Positions 27,778 through 36,596 of a DNA stretch of 64,000 bases are shown piece by piece (position 1 is the first letter of the stretch; every line of letters starts with the position of its first letter). Below the pieces are notes generated by a model, which was given only the letters and a program-made list of their open reading frames with translations, was not told the origin of the DNA and searched no databases. A program made the position numbers and the translations under genes. The stretch is from NCBI GenBank assembly GCA_025548565.1, contig JAJLPB010000001.1, positions 1 through 64,000 of the forward strand, given 5' to 3'. The stretch is from Rugamonas sp. A1-17. Lineage in GTDB: Bacteria; Pseudomonadota; Gammaproteobacteria; Burkholderiales; Burkholderiaceae_D.

Positions 27778-28599
27778 TTATTTGTACATCGGCCCGGCCG
27801 TGACGAACGGGCCGCCCTGGTAGATGGTCGGGGCATCGCCCGGTGCGGGGTAGGCCGCGCTGTCCGGGAAGTTGGCGGCGAACTCGCTGGAGCTGTGCTT
27901 GGGCACATAGCCCAGGTGCGCGGCGTGCTTGTTGTCCCACCATTTGGTCGGATTGTTCGAGGTGCCGAAGGTGATCGTGTGGCCCACGCGCGGCGTGAAC
28001 AGCGAGCAGCGTATCAGTTCCACCAGGTCGTCGTAGGCCAGGTAGGTGACCATCATGCGGCTGTTCTTCGGCTCCGGGAAGGAGGAGCCGATGCGCAGGC
28101 ACACGGTCTCGGTGCCGAAGCGGTCGTAGTAGTAGCGCGACAGCGCCTCGCCGAAGGCCTTCGACACGCCATAGAAGCCATCGGGCCGCAGCGGCATGCC
28201 GGCGTCGACCAGCTGCGTGGTTTCGTAGAAGCCCACCACATGGCTGGAGCTGGCGTAGATCACGCGCTTGACGCCGCACTTGTGCACCGCCTCGTACAGG
28301 TGGTGCAGGCCGAGGATGTTGGCGTTCATGATCGGCTCGAACTTGTCCTCGACCGAGATGCCGCCGAAGTGCAGCACCGCGTCCACGCCTTCCATCATCG
28401 CCAGCACGGCGTCGCGGTCGCCCAGGTCGCCGATGACGATTTCCTCGCCCTCGCGCGCCGGACCGAGATCCTTGACGTCGTTCAGGCGCACCACGTCGGC
28501 CCAGGCCTTGGCGCGCTCGCGCAGGATGGTGCCCAGGCCGCCGCCGGCGCCGGTGAGGAGTATACGTTTGAATGGCTTTGCGCTGGAGGTCTCGGTCAT
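27778..28599 (-). CDS. udh: Uronate dehydrogenase
   Basis: Short-chain dehydrogenase of 273 residues that oxidises galacturonate or glucuronate to the aldaro-lactone with NAD+. The NAD site is LLTGAGGGLGTILRERA. The catalytic set is Ser in YASSSHVVGFY and YxxxK in FYGVSKAFGE. The pattern VLHFGGISVEDKFEPIMNANILG and the C-terminal NPTKWWDNKHAAHLGYVPK match characterised uronate dehydrogenases. It links to pectin or glucuronoxylan breakdown. It is divergent from the GH3 gene across a region with a palindrome that may control both. The rest of the uronate pathway is not in the window. Confidence 0.88.
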   Translation of the reverse strand: MTETSSAKPFKRILLTGAGGGLGTILRERAKAWADVVRLNDVKDLGPAREGEEIVIGDLGDRDAVLAMMEGVDAVLHFGGISVEDKFEPIMNANILGLHHLYEAVHKCGVKRVIYASSSHVVGFYETTQLVDAGMPLRPDGFYGVSKAFGEALSRYYYDRFGTETVCLRIGSSFPEPKNSRMMVTYLAYDDLVELIRCSLFTPRVGHTITFGTSNNPTKWWDNKHAAHLGYVPKHSSSEFAANFPDSAAYPAPGDAPTIYQGGPFVTAGPMYK

Positions 28600-28614
28600 T
28601 TTTTCAGAAATGTA

Positions 28615-28628
28615 GTTAAACGTTTAAC
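28615..28628. promoter_or_regulatory. Perfect palindrome GTTAAACGTTTAAC between udh and GH3 genes
   Basis: A 14-bp perfect palindrome with central CG, 16 bases upstream of the udh start and 96 bases upstream of the GH3 start. The form fits a LacI-family operator. It differs from the GAAAAC-type sites at 5876-5931 and 14023, so a separate regulator is likely. No regulator of this family is in the window. Confidence 0.55.
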
Positions 28629-28723
28629 CTGAAGTATAGCGGATATATTGGCGGGGTCAATCGCTTTCCTCGCAAGAGGAAGCTCCCTACGATGAACGCT
28701 GAATTTTTCAGCAGGAAGGCACA

Positions 28724-30958
28724 ATGACCATGATGAAGACCACACCGGCCTTGGCCTTGGCCGCGGCGCTGCTGCCGCTGCTGGCCGGCGCGCAGGATGC
28801 GCAGATCGAAAGCAAAGTCGCCGCGCTGATGCGGCAGATGACAGTGGCCGAGAAGGTCGGCCAGCTGCACCAGATATCAGGCGGCTTGCACACCGGCCCG
28901 GCCAGCGGCGAGGACGCCCGGACGCAGGCCGACATCCGCAGTGGCAAAGTCGGTTCGATGCTGAACGTGAAAGGCGTGGCCGACACGCGCGCGATGCAGG
29001 CGCTGGCGCTGCAATCGCGCCTGCATATTCCGCTGCTGTTCGGGCAGGACGTGATCCACGGCTACCGCACCGTGTTCCCGGTGCCGCTGGGCGAGTCGGC
29101 GTCGTGGGACATGGAGGCGATCGAACAGTCGGCCCGCATCGCCGCGCGCGAGGCTTCCGCCGCCGGCATTCACTGGACCTTCGCGCCGATGGTCGACATC
29201 GCGCGCGATCCGCGCTGGGGCCGCGTGATGGAAGGCGCGGGCGAGGATGCCTTCCTCGGCTCGGCCATCGCGCGCGCGCGGGTGCACGGCTTCCAGGGCA
29301 AGCGGCTGGGCGCCACCGATTCCGTGATGGCCACCGCCAAGCATTTCGCGGCCTATGGCGCGGCGCTGGCGGGCCGCGACTACAACGCGGTCGACATGAG
29401 CCAGCAGCAGCTGTTCGAGGTCTACCTGCCGCCGTTCAAGGCCGCGCTGGACGCGGGCGCGGCGACGTTCATGAACTCCTTCAATACGCTCAACGGCGTG
29501 CCGGCCACCGGCAACAGCTTCCTGCAGCGCGATGTGCTCAAGGGCCGTTGGAACTTCAAGGGCTTCGTGGTCAGCGACTGGGGCTCGGTGCGCGAGATGG
29601 TGCCGCATGGTTACGCCAGCGACCTGGCCGACGCCTCGGTCAAAGCCATCAACGCAGGCAGCGACATGGACATGGAAAGCTACGCCCACCTCAATCACCT
29701 TGAGCAGTCGATCAAATCCGGCAAGGTGGAGATGAAGACGCTGGACGACGCGGTCCGCCGCATTCTGTACAAGAAGTTCGAGCTTGGCCTGTTCGACGAT
29801 CCCTACCGCTTTGACGACGGGGTGCGCGAGAAGGCGGTGCTGGCCGATCCGTCGCACCGCGCCGCCGCGCTGGACGTGGCGCAGAAATCGCTGGTGCTGC
29901 TGAAGAACGAGGGCGGCGCCCTGCCGCTGTCGCGCGATGCTAAGCGCATCGCCGTCGTCGGTCCGCTGGCCGACGCGCGGCGCGACCTGGAAGGCGGCTG
30001 GGTGGTGGAGGGCGAGCGCGCGCGCGTGGTCAGCATCCTCGAAGGCATCCGCAGCCACGCCGGCAAGGCGCAGGTCAGCTACGCGCAGGCTTGCGGCGCA
30101 GGCTGCACCAACACCGAGGGCTTTGCCGAAGCCGTCGCCACGGCGGCCAAGGCGGACGTCGTCGTACTGGCCGTCGGCGAAACCTGGGACATGAGCGGCG
30201 AGGCCAAGTCGCGCACCGACATCACGCTGCCTGGCCATCAGGAGCAGCTGTTCGCCGCGCTCAAGGCCACCGGCAAACCAATCGTGGTGGTGATGCTGGC
30301 CGGCCGTCCGCTGGTGTTCAACACCATCGCCGACCGGGCGGATGCCATCGTCTACGCCTGGTTCCCCGGCAGCGAAGGCGGCAACGCGGTCGCCAATGTG
30401 CTGTTCGGCGATTACAACCCGTCCGGCAAACTGCCGATCACCTTCCCGCGCAGCGTCGGCCAGATACCGCTGTCGTACGCGCAGCCCAGCACCGGCCGGC
30501 CCGTCACCGACGAGAAGGATGTGGTCTACAAATCGGGCTATATCGATTCGGTCAATAGCCCGCGCTACGCCTTCGGCCATGGCCTCAGCTACACCACGTT
30601 CAAATATTCCGGCCTGACGGTCAGCAGCGCGGAGATGTCGCCGTCGCAGCAGGTCACGCTGTCGTTCGACCTGGCCAACGCCGGCAAGGCCGAGGGCACC
30701 GAGATCGTGCAGCTGTACCTGCGCGACTTGGTGGCCTCGGTGGCGCGGCCGGTGAAGGAGCTGAAGGGCTTCCAGAAGATCCATCTGCGGCCGGGCGAGC
30801 AGCGCCGCGTGAGCTTCACCATCGACCGCGAGCTGCTGTCGTTCTTCAACAGCCAACTGGTGTGGGGCGCCGAGGCGGGCGACTTCAAGCTGATGGTCGG
30901 CAGCGCCTCCGACGATATCCGCCTGGAGGGTGCGCTCAAGCTGCTGCCCGCACGATAG
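28724..30958 (+). CDS. GH3 family beta-glucosidase, periplasmic
   Basis: Glycoside hydrolase family 3 enzyme of 744 residues, similar in length to BglX. The ATG at 28724 follows AGGAAGG and starts a signal peptide ending near LLAGAQ. The catalytic nucleophile is Asp285 in GFVVSDWGS. Substrate contacts include RDPRWGRVMEGAGED and TAKHFAAYGAA. The second domain shows YAWFPGSEGGNAVANVLFG, and a fibronectin-III-like domain ends the protein. It releases terminal glucose or xylose from beta-linked oligosaccharides in the periplasm. The location next to udh suggests action on plant cell-wall fragments. Confidence 0.93.
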   Translation: MTMMKTTPALALAAALLPLLAGAQDAQIESKVAALMRQMTVAEKVGQLHQISGGLHTGPASGEDARTQADIRSGKVGSMLNVKGVADTRAMQALALQSRLHIPLLFGQDVIHGYRTVFPVPLGESASWDMEAIEQSARIAAREASAAGIHWTFAPMVDIARDPRWGRVMEGAGEDAFLGSAIARARVHGFQGKRLGATDSVMATAKHFAAYGAALAGRDYNAVDMSQQQLFEVYLPPFKAALDAGAATFMNSFNTLNGVPATGNSFLQRDVLKGRWNFKGFVVSDWGSVREMVPHGYASDLADASVKAINAGSDMDMESYAHLNHLEQSIKSGKVEMKTLDDAVRRILYKKFELGLFDDPYRFDDGVREKAVLADPSHRAAALDVAQKSLVLLKNEGGALPLSRDAKRIAVVGPLADARRDLEGGWVVEGERARVVSILEGIRSHAGKAQVSYAQACGAGCTNTEGFAEAVATAAKADVVVLAVGETWDMSGEAKSRTDITLPGHQEQLFAALKATGKPIVVVMLAGRPLVFNTIADRADAIVYAWFPGSEGGNAVANVLFGDYNPSGKLPITFPRSVGQIPLSYAQPSTGRPVTDEKDVVYKSGYIDSVNSPRYAFGHGLSYTTFKYSGLTVSSAEMSPSQQVTLSFDLANAGKAEGTEIVQLYLRDLVASVARPVKELKGFQKIHLRPGEQRRVSFTIDRELLSFFNSQLVWGAEAGDFKLMVGSASDDIRLEGALKLLPAR

Positions 30959-30973
30959 CCGGGGCGCGGCGCG

Positions 30974-31870
30974 TCAATCCAGCGAGCGGCGCATCTCGTC
31001 GATTTCATCCTTCAGCCAGGCGCGCAGGCGGGCGATCTTGGCCGTCCCCTCCTTGCTGCGGTTGACCACCAGCCGGTAGCCGCGCGGGTAGGGCGCGCAG
31101 CGGCAGGCCAGCATCTTCAGCGCGCCGGTGCGAATGTCCTCGTAGGCGATGGCGTAGGATACGAGGCTGATGCCCTGTCCGGCCAGCGCGGCCTGCGTCA
31201 GCACGGCGAAGTTGCTGTAGCTGCGGGAGAAATCGTATTTCCCCTTCAGGATATGGTTCTCGCGCAGCAGCTGTATCCAATCCTCGGTGCTGTGCTCATG
31301 CAGCAGCGGGAAGCGCTGCAGGTCGGCCAAGGTCAGCGCCTCCTGGCCGGGCGCCAGCAACGACGGGCTGTAGACCGCCACCAGCCGTTCGCGGAACATC
31401 AGGTCCGGGTCGCCGTCCTCGATGGGATGGAAGCGCAGCGCGGCATCGGTGCTGCCGTCCTCCATGTCGGCCAGGTGGTCGCTGGAATCGATGCGGATGT
31501 CGAGCTCCGGATACAGCGTGGTGAAGCGGTGGATGCGCGGCACCAGCCACTTGATCGCCAGCGAATGGGTGGTGGAGATGCGCAGGATTTTTTCCTCGTC
31601 GCCGTCCTGCAGCGCCGTCACCTTGGCGCGCAGCTCGCCCAGCACGCGCGCCAAGGTGACGGCCAGTTCCTGCCCCTTGTCGGTCAGCGCGATGTGGCGC
31701 GGGTGGCGCGTGAACAGCTCGAAGCCGACCGCCGCCTCCAGCTGCTTGACCTGCAGGCTGATCGCCGCCGGCGTCTTGTGCAGCTCCTGGGCGGCCAGCT
31801 TGAAGCTGCCCCAGCGGGCGGCGCAATCGAAGTCGATCAGGCCGGAAAGTGAGCGCAGCGGTTTGGTCAT
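30974..31870 (-). CDS. LysR-family regulator, GcvA-like
   Basis: Regulator of 298 residues. The N-terminal helix-turn-helix reads GSFKLAAQELHKTPAAISLQVKQLE and the effector domain shows the GcvA-type pattern LRISTTHSLAIKWLVPRIHRF. It is convergent with GH3 and divergent from a tiny Pro-rich gene. Its target is not evident; GcvA-like members often control an adjacent divergent gene, but here the divergent one is only 55 codons long. An inverted repeat ACTCGT/ACGAGT lies 35 bases upstream. Confidence 0.9.
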   Translation of the reverse strand: MTKPLRSLSGLIDFDCAARWGSFKLAAQELHKTPAAISLQVKQLEAAVGFELFTRHPRHIALTDKGQELAVTLARVLGELRAKVTALQDGDEEKILRISTTHSLAIKWLVPRIHRFTTLYPELDIRIDSSDHLADMEDGSTDAALRFHPIEDGDPDLMFRERLVAVYSPSLLAPGQEALTLADLQRFPLLHEHSTEDWIQLLRENHILKGKYDFSRSYSNFAVLTQAALAGQGISLVSYAIAYEDIRTGALKMLACRCAPYPRGYRLVVNRSKEGTAKIARLRAWLKDEIDEMRRSLD

Positions 31871-31904
31871 AGGCTAAGTTTTCCTTGTGCATGGTTCGAA
31901 AATT

Positions 31905-31922
31905 ACTCGTTTGATCACGAGT
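31905..31922. promoter_or_regulatory. Inverted repeat upstream of the LysR gene
   Basis: ACTCGT-TTGATC-ACGAGT, two six-base arms around a six-base spacer, 35 bases upstream of the LysR start codon. LysR proteins commonly bind such interrupted dyads for autoregulation; the assignment is by position only. Confidence 0.35.
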
Positions 31923-32014
31923 GCATGCGGGAGGAAAATATACCTCATGCGCTGATAAAACTCCATGCACAAGAATTTATCGACATCGGCGCGCCATTCA
32001 ATGAGGAGGTTGCC

Positions 32015-32182
32015 ATGTTCCAGACCCACACCGTCACCCCGCCATGCGTCTGCAAACCGGCCGTGCCACGCCCGGCACCGGCGGCGCCGCCGACGCTTGT
32101 GCCGCCGCTTGCGCCGACGCTTGCGCCGAAATACTCGGCGGAGCTGATGCGCATGTTCGCGCAGCTGGTCATGCTGCGCTGA
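32015..32182 (+). CDS. Small proline-rich protein of unknown function
   Basis: A 55-codon frame. The ATG at 32015 has a very strong AGGAGG ribosome site six bases upstream, which is the main argument that it is translated. The product begins MFQTHTVTPPCVCKP with a CxC pair, continues with a Pro/Ala-rich middle and ends in a short amphipathic helix (SAELMRMFAQLVMLR). No signal peptide and no family match. It lies between a divergent LysR gene and the M64 peptidase gene. A longer in-frame start at 31925 exists but lies over the LysR upstream region. Confidence 0.5.
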   Translation: MFQTHTVTPPCVCKPAVPRPAPAAPPTLVPPLAPTLAPKYSAELMRMFAQLVMLR

Positions 32183-32317
32183 TCCGGCCCGGCGCGGCGG
32201 CCGCGCAACAGCCATCGACGATGGCAGCAGCTTTGTACAAGTTGCGCGGCATTGCGCAATTGCGCGGCGGGCGACAGCGTGACAATCGGTGCTCCACCAC
32301 AAAAACAAGGGGACACC

Positions 32318-33925
32318 ATGAATCACCTACGCATCACCGCGGCGCTGGCAGCGCTGCTGGCCGCGGGCGCCGCCAGCGCCGACAATATCTCGCTGCGCCT
32401 GTCCTATGCCGATGGCCGCAACGGCGCCGTGTTCAGCGCGCGCCACGCGGAAATCGGCAGCTTCGCCCTGACGCCGAACGTGCGCAATCAGGCGGCCGGC
32501 GCGCAATGGCGCGTGGTCGCGCGCGATGCGCAGGGCACCATCCTGCATGAGGTCACGGTGGCGGGCAGCCAGCAGCGCCATGTCGAAGTCTTCAACCCGC
32601 GCACCGGCGCCATCGACATCGCCGAAACCGTGCACCAGCCAAGCGGCTCGTTCGAGGTCTCGATGCCCTTCGACAGCGCCACCGCCACCATCGAGGTGCT
32701 GCCGGTGCAGGGCGCCAGCGCCAAGGGCATGAGCGCCGCCGTCGCCGCCGCGCCGCTGGCCAGCTTCGACCACGCAGCGCTGGCCAAGCTGGCCGGCACC
32801 TCGCGCGCCGCGCGCGCCGCCGCCCTGACGCCGGCGGCCACCGCCACCACCATCCTCAGCACCGGCCCGGCCGCCGCGCGCATGGACTACGTGTTCGTCG
32901 GCGACGGCTACACGGCGGCGGAAATGGACAAGTGGCATGCGGATGCTCAGAAGATCATCGACGGCTTCCTGGCCGATCCGCTGTTCGCCGCCAACCGCGC
33001 CAACATGAACGTGCGGCGCGTGGACGTGGCCAGCAACCAGTCCGGCGTGGACGAACCGGACAAGGGCATCTACCGCGACACCGCGATGGACGCCGCCTTC
33101 AACTGCTACAACATCGACCGCCTGCTGTGCGTGGACAACGACAAGGCGCAGGAGATCGTCGGCTCGGTGCTGGCGCCGGACGAGCGCGATGTGATCATCG
33201 TGGTCGCCAACTCCACGCGCTACGGCGGCTCCGGCGGGCAGGTCGCCACGCTGTCGATGGCGACGCAATCGATCGAGATCGCGCTGCACGAGATCGGCCA
33301 CACCGCGTTCGGGCTGGCCGACGAATACGACTACGGCACCTGCAGCCTGAACGGCGAGCCGGGCGAACCGGACGTGACGATGAACGGCACCCGCAGCGTC
33401 AAGTGGCGCGGCCTGATCTCGGCCAGCACGCCGGTGCCGACCAGCCCTGGCGCCTACCCGAACGGCACCGTGGGTGTGTTCCAGGGCGCGCAATACTGCG
33501 CCAGCGGCAAATACCGTCCGACCGAGAACTCGCGCATGCGCAATCTGGGTTATCCGTGGCACGCGGTGAATGAAGGGGCGGCGGGCAAGGTGTTCGCGCA
33601 ATACACCGGCAGCGCCGGCGGCGTCACGCAGACCGGCGTGCTGGCCAGCGGCGGCACCGCCTACGCGCCCAGCGCCTCGCCTGGATGGGTACAGGCGGGG
33701 GCCGGCGCCTTCACGCTGAACCTGAGCGGAAAAGTGGGGACCGATTTCCGGGTCTCGCTGTACCAGTGGGGCGCCAACGGCTGGGCGCAGGTGGCCGCCA
33801 GCCAGGGCACGTCACCGAACAAGACGCTGACCTACAACGCCCCGGCCGGCTACTACTACGCGATGATCAGCGCGGCGGCCGGCAGCGGGGCCTACTCGCT
33901 GACGTATAGCTACACCAAGCCTTAA
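32318..33925 (+). CDS. Secreted M64-family metallopeptidase
   Basis: Protein of 535 residues with a signal peptide (to ASA, about residue 22) from the ATG at 32318, preceded by AAGGGGA. An N-terminal beta domain (25-160) precedes the peptidase domain. That domain shows [21 protein letters not shown], then the zinc motif [15 protein letters not shown] starting at His324. This fits family M64, named after the IgA peptidase of Clostridium ramosum; in soil bacteria the substrate is unknown. The last 110 residues look like a PPC-type beta domain. Its TAA stop overlaps by two bases the stop of the convergent YkgJ-like gene. Confidence 0.9.
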   Translation: MNHLRITAALAALLAAGAASADNISLRLSYADGRNGAVFSARHAEIGSFALTPNVRNQAAGAQWRVVARDAQGTILHEVTVAGSQQRHVEVFNPRTGAIDIAETVHQPSGSFEVSMPFDSATATIEVLPVQGASAKGMSAAVAAAPLASFDHAALAKLAGTSRAARAAALTPAATATTILSTGPAAARMDYVFVGDGYTAAEMDKWHADAQKIIDGFLADPLFAANRANMNVRRVDVASNQSGVDEPDKGIYRDTAMDAAFNCYNIDRLLCVDNDKAQEIVGSVLAPDERDVIIVVANSTRYGGSGGQVATLSMATQSIEIALHEIGHTAFGLADEYDYGTCSLNGEPGEPDVTMNGTRSVKWRGLISASTPVPTSPGAYPNGTVGVFQGAQYCASGKYRPTENSRMRNLGYPWHAVNEGAAGKVFAQYTGSAGGVTQTGVLASGGTAYAPSASPGWVQAGAGAFTLNLSGKVGTDFRVSLYQWGANGWAQVAASQGTSPNKTLTYNAPAGYYYAMISAAAGSGAYSLTYSYTKP

Positions 33926-34200
33926 CGTGGAGCGGTGGCGCGCTCCAGGTCGGCCAGCCACAGCATGGCCGACTCGCGGCTCGTCCCGCACATTTCGGCC
34001 GACGGCTGCAGGCCGCCGCAGAAGGCCGGACGCTCGGGGCGGCCGAAGATCTTGCAGCGGTTGTCGTCGGCCAGCTGGATGCAGCGCACGCCGGCTGGTT
34101 TGCCGTCGGGCATGCCGGGGATGGGGCTGGTGATCGAGGGCGCCGTGCAGCAGGCGCCGCAGTTGGGACGGCAGTCCAGCGCGGGCGGTGTGGTTTTCAT
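33922..34200 (-). CDS. YkgJ-family cysteine cluster protein
   Basis: Protein of 92 residues with the UPF0153/YkgJ pattern: [12 protein letters not shown] near the N-terminus, then [25 protein letters not shown]. These cysteines are thought to chelate zinc or iron; the function is not known. The start at 34200 is preceded by the tail of the alpha/beta hydrolase gene 12 bases away, so it may be third in that operon. The stop codon overlaps that of the M64 gene. Confidence 0.85.
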   Translation of the reverse strand: MKTTPPALDCRPNCGACCTAPSITSPIPGMPDGKPAGVRCIQLADDNRCKIFGRPERPAFCGGLQPSAEMCGTSRESAMLWLADLERATAPR

Positions 34201-34212
34201 AGGGGCGTTATT

Positions 34213-34977
34213 TTACGCCCCTTTTTCCGCCGCCAGCCATTTCGCGATCGACGCCGCCACCCACGGGCCGTCGTCCAGCGGCAGGTCGTGGCCGGCGCTG
34301 GGGTGCACCATCAGCTGCGCGTCCCAGGCCTGCGCCAGCCGCAGCGAGCAGCCATGGTCCACCAGCTGGTCGCCGGCGCCGGCCAGGATCAGCAGCGGCA
34401 CGGCGGGCCGCGCGGCCGGCGCGCGGAAGCGGGCGGCGGACCACAGCTGCCGCAGCGCGTTGGCGCGCGTGACCGGGTACTCGCGCTGGTAGGCCAGCCA
34501 GCGCTGCAGCAGTGCCTCGCGTGCGGCGGCGTCGCCGCCACGGCTGGTCAGGCGCAGGATCAGGCGCTCCTGCCGCTCGACGCCGCCGCGCAGCATCAGG
34601 TGGACGATGGCCGGATAGTTTTGCCAGCGCAGCCGCTGGTGGAAGCGGCTGTAGGGCCGCATGCTGGTGTTGATCAGCACGCAACGCTCCACTTCACCGG
34701 GATAGCGGCTGCACCACTCCACCGCCACCATGCCGCCCAGCGACAGCGCCAGCAACGAGTAGGGCGGTTCGATGCAGCGCGCGCGCAGGTCGCGCCGGCA
34801 GAACTCCACCATCCGCGCCACCCGCGTGGCGCTGCGCAGCGCGTGGCGCTCGCCGTTGCCGGGCAGGTCGGGCGTGACGATGGCGGCGTCCGGCAGCGCG
34901 GCCGCCAGCTGGCCGGGGAAGGCTCCCCAGTGCCGTTGTTCGCGCATCAGGCCGCGCAGCAGGACCCAGCGGCTCAC
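34213..34977 (-). CDS. Alpha/beta hydrolase
   Basis: Hydrolase of 254 residues. I chose the GTG at 34977, which overlaps the TGA of the upstream carboxypeptidase gene (GTGA), a classic coupling. The nucleophile elbow LALSLGGMVAVEW, the acid in LLILAGAGDQLVDHGCS and the His in HPSAGHDLPLDD give a complete Ser-Asp-His triad. The first strand and oxyanion region are WVLLRGLMREQRHWGAF. The substrate is unknown. Coupling to an M14 carboxypeptidase suggests combined processing of an acylated or amidated peptide-like compound, but this is inference. Confidence 0.82.
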   Translation of the reverse strand: MSRWVLLRGLMREQRHWGAFPGQLAAALPDAAIVTPDLPGNGERHALRSATRVARMVEFCRRDLRARCIEPPYSLLALSLGGMVAVEWCSRYPGEVERCVLINTSMRPYSRFHQRLRWQNYPAIVHLMLRGGVERQERLILRLTSRGGDAAAREALLQRWLAYQREYPVTRANALRQLWSAARFRAPAARPAVPLLILAGAGDQLVDHGCSLRLAQAWDAQLMVHPSAGHDLPLDDGPWVAASIAKWLAAEKGA

Positions 34978-35990
34978 GCGTCGTACCACTGCGCCAGCGC
35001 GCGCCGGTGCTGGACCTTGCGCGCCATCCCCTCCGGCATCCAGCGCCCGTGGCTGTTGGCCGCGCGCATCAGGAAGTCGAACCAGATCAGGTGGCGCCGC
35101 AGCACCCGCTGCAGGCGGTGCCGGGCGGTCGGGTTGAAGATGGCGATGCGGTCGAAGATCTGGCGCGGATTCTTCTTCACCCACAGCCATGAGCCCATCT
35201 CCAGCGTCAGCGGCAGGAACACGCGCTCGCTGTAGCTGGTGCCGTTCAGGTACAGGTAGTCCCACAGGTCGCCGTGCGTGCGGTACTGGCGGCTCTGCGG
35301 CTCGAACACGTAGTTGTGGTTGGGGTAGCTCTGGCTGAACAGCTGCTCCAGCGCGCCGATGTCGGCCAGGTGCGGGATCGGCGCGGTGGTGTGCGCGTGC
35401 GGGAACCAGATGCGGTCGCGCAGGCCGAAGCCGGAGTGGCAGTCGAGCGCCATGCTGAACTGGCGCGACAACAGCTCGCGCTCGACCAGCTCGCACACGG
35501 CCTGGCTTTCCGCCTCCATCGGCGCGCCGGCCTTGCCGCGGTACCACGGCAGGTGGGGGCTGTAGCGCTGCCCGCCCAGCATGAACGGCACCTTGTCGAT
35601 CGCGCTCAACGGCGCGTTGCGCATCAGGTCCACGCCCTGCGGATTGCAGCGCGTGGCCTGCCACATGCCGCCCGGATTCACCAGCGGCATGAACACCAGC
35701 CGCATCGATTCGAGCTGCTGGTGCAGGGTGCTGTCCCAGCGCAGCCGCGCCAGCAGGCTTTCCATGAACGACAGGATGACCTGGGTGCCGATGCGCTCCA
35801 GGCCGTGGATGCCGCCGAAGAAGCCCAGCGCCGGCACGTCCGGGCTGGGGTTGCCGAGGGCGATGCTGTAGACCGGGAACTGGCGGCCGTCCATCGCCAC
35901 CGTGCAGGAGGTGCCGACCTCCAGATGCCGCCCGCCTTCGTCGATCAGGCGTTTCAGGGTGATCAGCTCAGGCAGGTTCTTCTCGGGCAT
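34974..35990 (-). CDS. M14-family zinc carboxypeptidase
   Basis: Protein of 338 residues without a signal peptide. Zinc ligands fit the M14 pattern: HxxE in GGIHGLERIG, and the His in MALDCHSGFG. A catalytic Glu is likely in LTLEMGSWLW. The sequence NPGGMWQATRCNPQGVDLMRN matches the substrate-binding loop that carries the NR pair. A cytoplasmic location suggests a role in peptide or murein-fragment recycling or amide cleavage rather than digestion outside. It is first in an operon with the alpha/beta hydrolase. Confidence 0.85.
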   Translation of the reverse strand: MPEKNLPELITLKRLIDEGGRHLEVGTSCTVAMDGRQFPVYSIALGNPSPDVPALGFFGGIHGLERIGTQVILSFMESLLARLRWDSTLHQQLESMRLVFMPLVNPGGMWQATRCNPQGVDLMRNAPLSAIDKVPFMLGGQRYSPHLPWYRGKAGAPMEAESQAVCELVERELLSRQFSMALDCHSGFGLRDRIWFPHAHTTAPIPHLADIGALEQLFSQSYPNHNYVFEPQSRQYRTHGDLWDYLYLNGTSYSERVFLPLTLEMGSWLWVKKNPRQIFDRIAIFNPTARHRLQRVLRRHLIWFDFLMRAANSHGRWMPEGMARKVQHRRALAQWYDA

Positions 35991-36113
35991 GGAGGCGGAC
36001 GCGGATGGGTGTGACCGATAGTGTAGCCCACTCCCACACGCTTGGCGACGGGAGAAAAGTTGTTTTGTATTTAATGTTATTCTATTGAGAACATCGAATC
36101 GGGAGACTTACGC

Positions 36114-36596
36114 ATGACAGCAAGTGCAGCATTTCGTCACATCATCGCCGGCGCCGTGCTGGCGCTGGCCAGCGCCGCGGCGATGGCCGCAGGCGGCATC
36201 TCCAACTTCACGCCGTCCGAGCAGATCTCGGTCGGCACCATGTCCATCCTGGCCGCGCCGGTGGTCAGTGTGACCGCCTCGGCCCACGGCGATTCCGGGC
36301 CCGCCGCCGGTTCGATGGCGGTGGTGATCGGCGGCGCCTACGTCGTCAGCGGCGTCGGGCAGAGCGTGGCGGATGGCGTCGAAGTCGTGCTGACCTCGGT
36401 CAGCTCGGCGGCCAAGCTGTCGGTCAAGCTGGCCGGCAAGACGGTCGACGCGATCGGCCTGTCGGTGGGCACCGCGGTGCAGGTGGTGTCCGAGACCACC
36501 GGCACCCTGCTGGTCGCCTCGGGCAAGGTGGTGGCCTTCATTCCCAACGCGTTGGGCGAGGCGCTGCTGTCGCAAAAACGCCTGCCGTCGCAATGA
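36114..36596 (+). CDS. Secreted protein of unknown function, hydrophobic
   Basis: Protein of 160 residues from an ATG preceded by GGGAGA. A signal peptide ends near AAAMA (25). The mature part has long Ala/Val/Ser/Gly stretches such as SMAVVIGGAYVVSGVGQSVADGV and a repeated amphipathic pattern around residues 75-150. It could be a periplasmic membrane-associated protein. No family is recognised. Its TGA overlaps the ATG of the DUF2145 gene (ATGA), so the two are co-translated and probably work together. Confidence 0.72.
   Translation: MTASAAFRHIIAGAVLALASAAAMAAGGISNFTPSEQISVGTMSILAAPVVSVTASAHGDSGPAAGSMAVVIGGAYVVSGVGQSVADGVEVVLTSVSSAAKLSVKLAGKTVDAIGLSVGTAVQVVSETTGTLLVASGKVVAFIPNALGEALLSQKRLPSQ

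Noticed and set aside
27698-28279. Alternative minus-strand frame within udh
   Set aside because: It overlaps udh in another frame and lacks any family pattern.
34978-35664. N-terminal extension of the alpha/beta hydrolase frame
   Set aside because: It runs through the coding region of the M14 gene in a different frame; the GTG at 34977 gives a normal hydrolase length.
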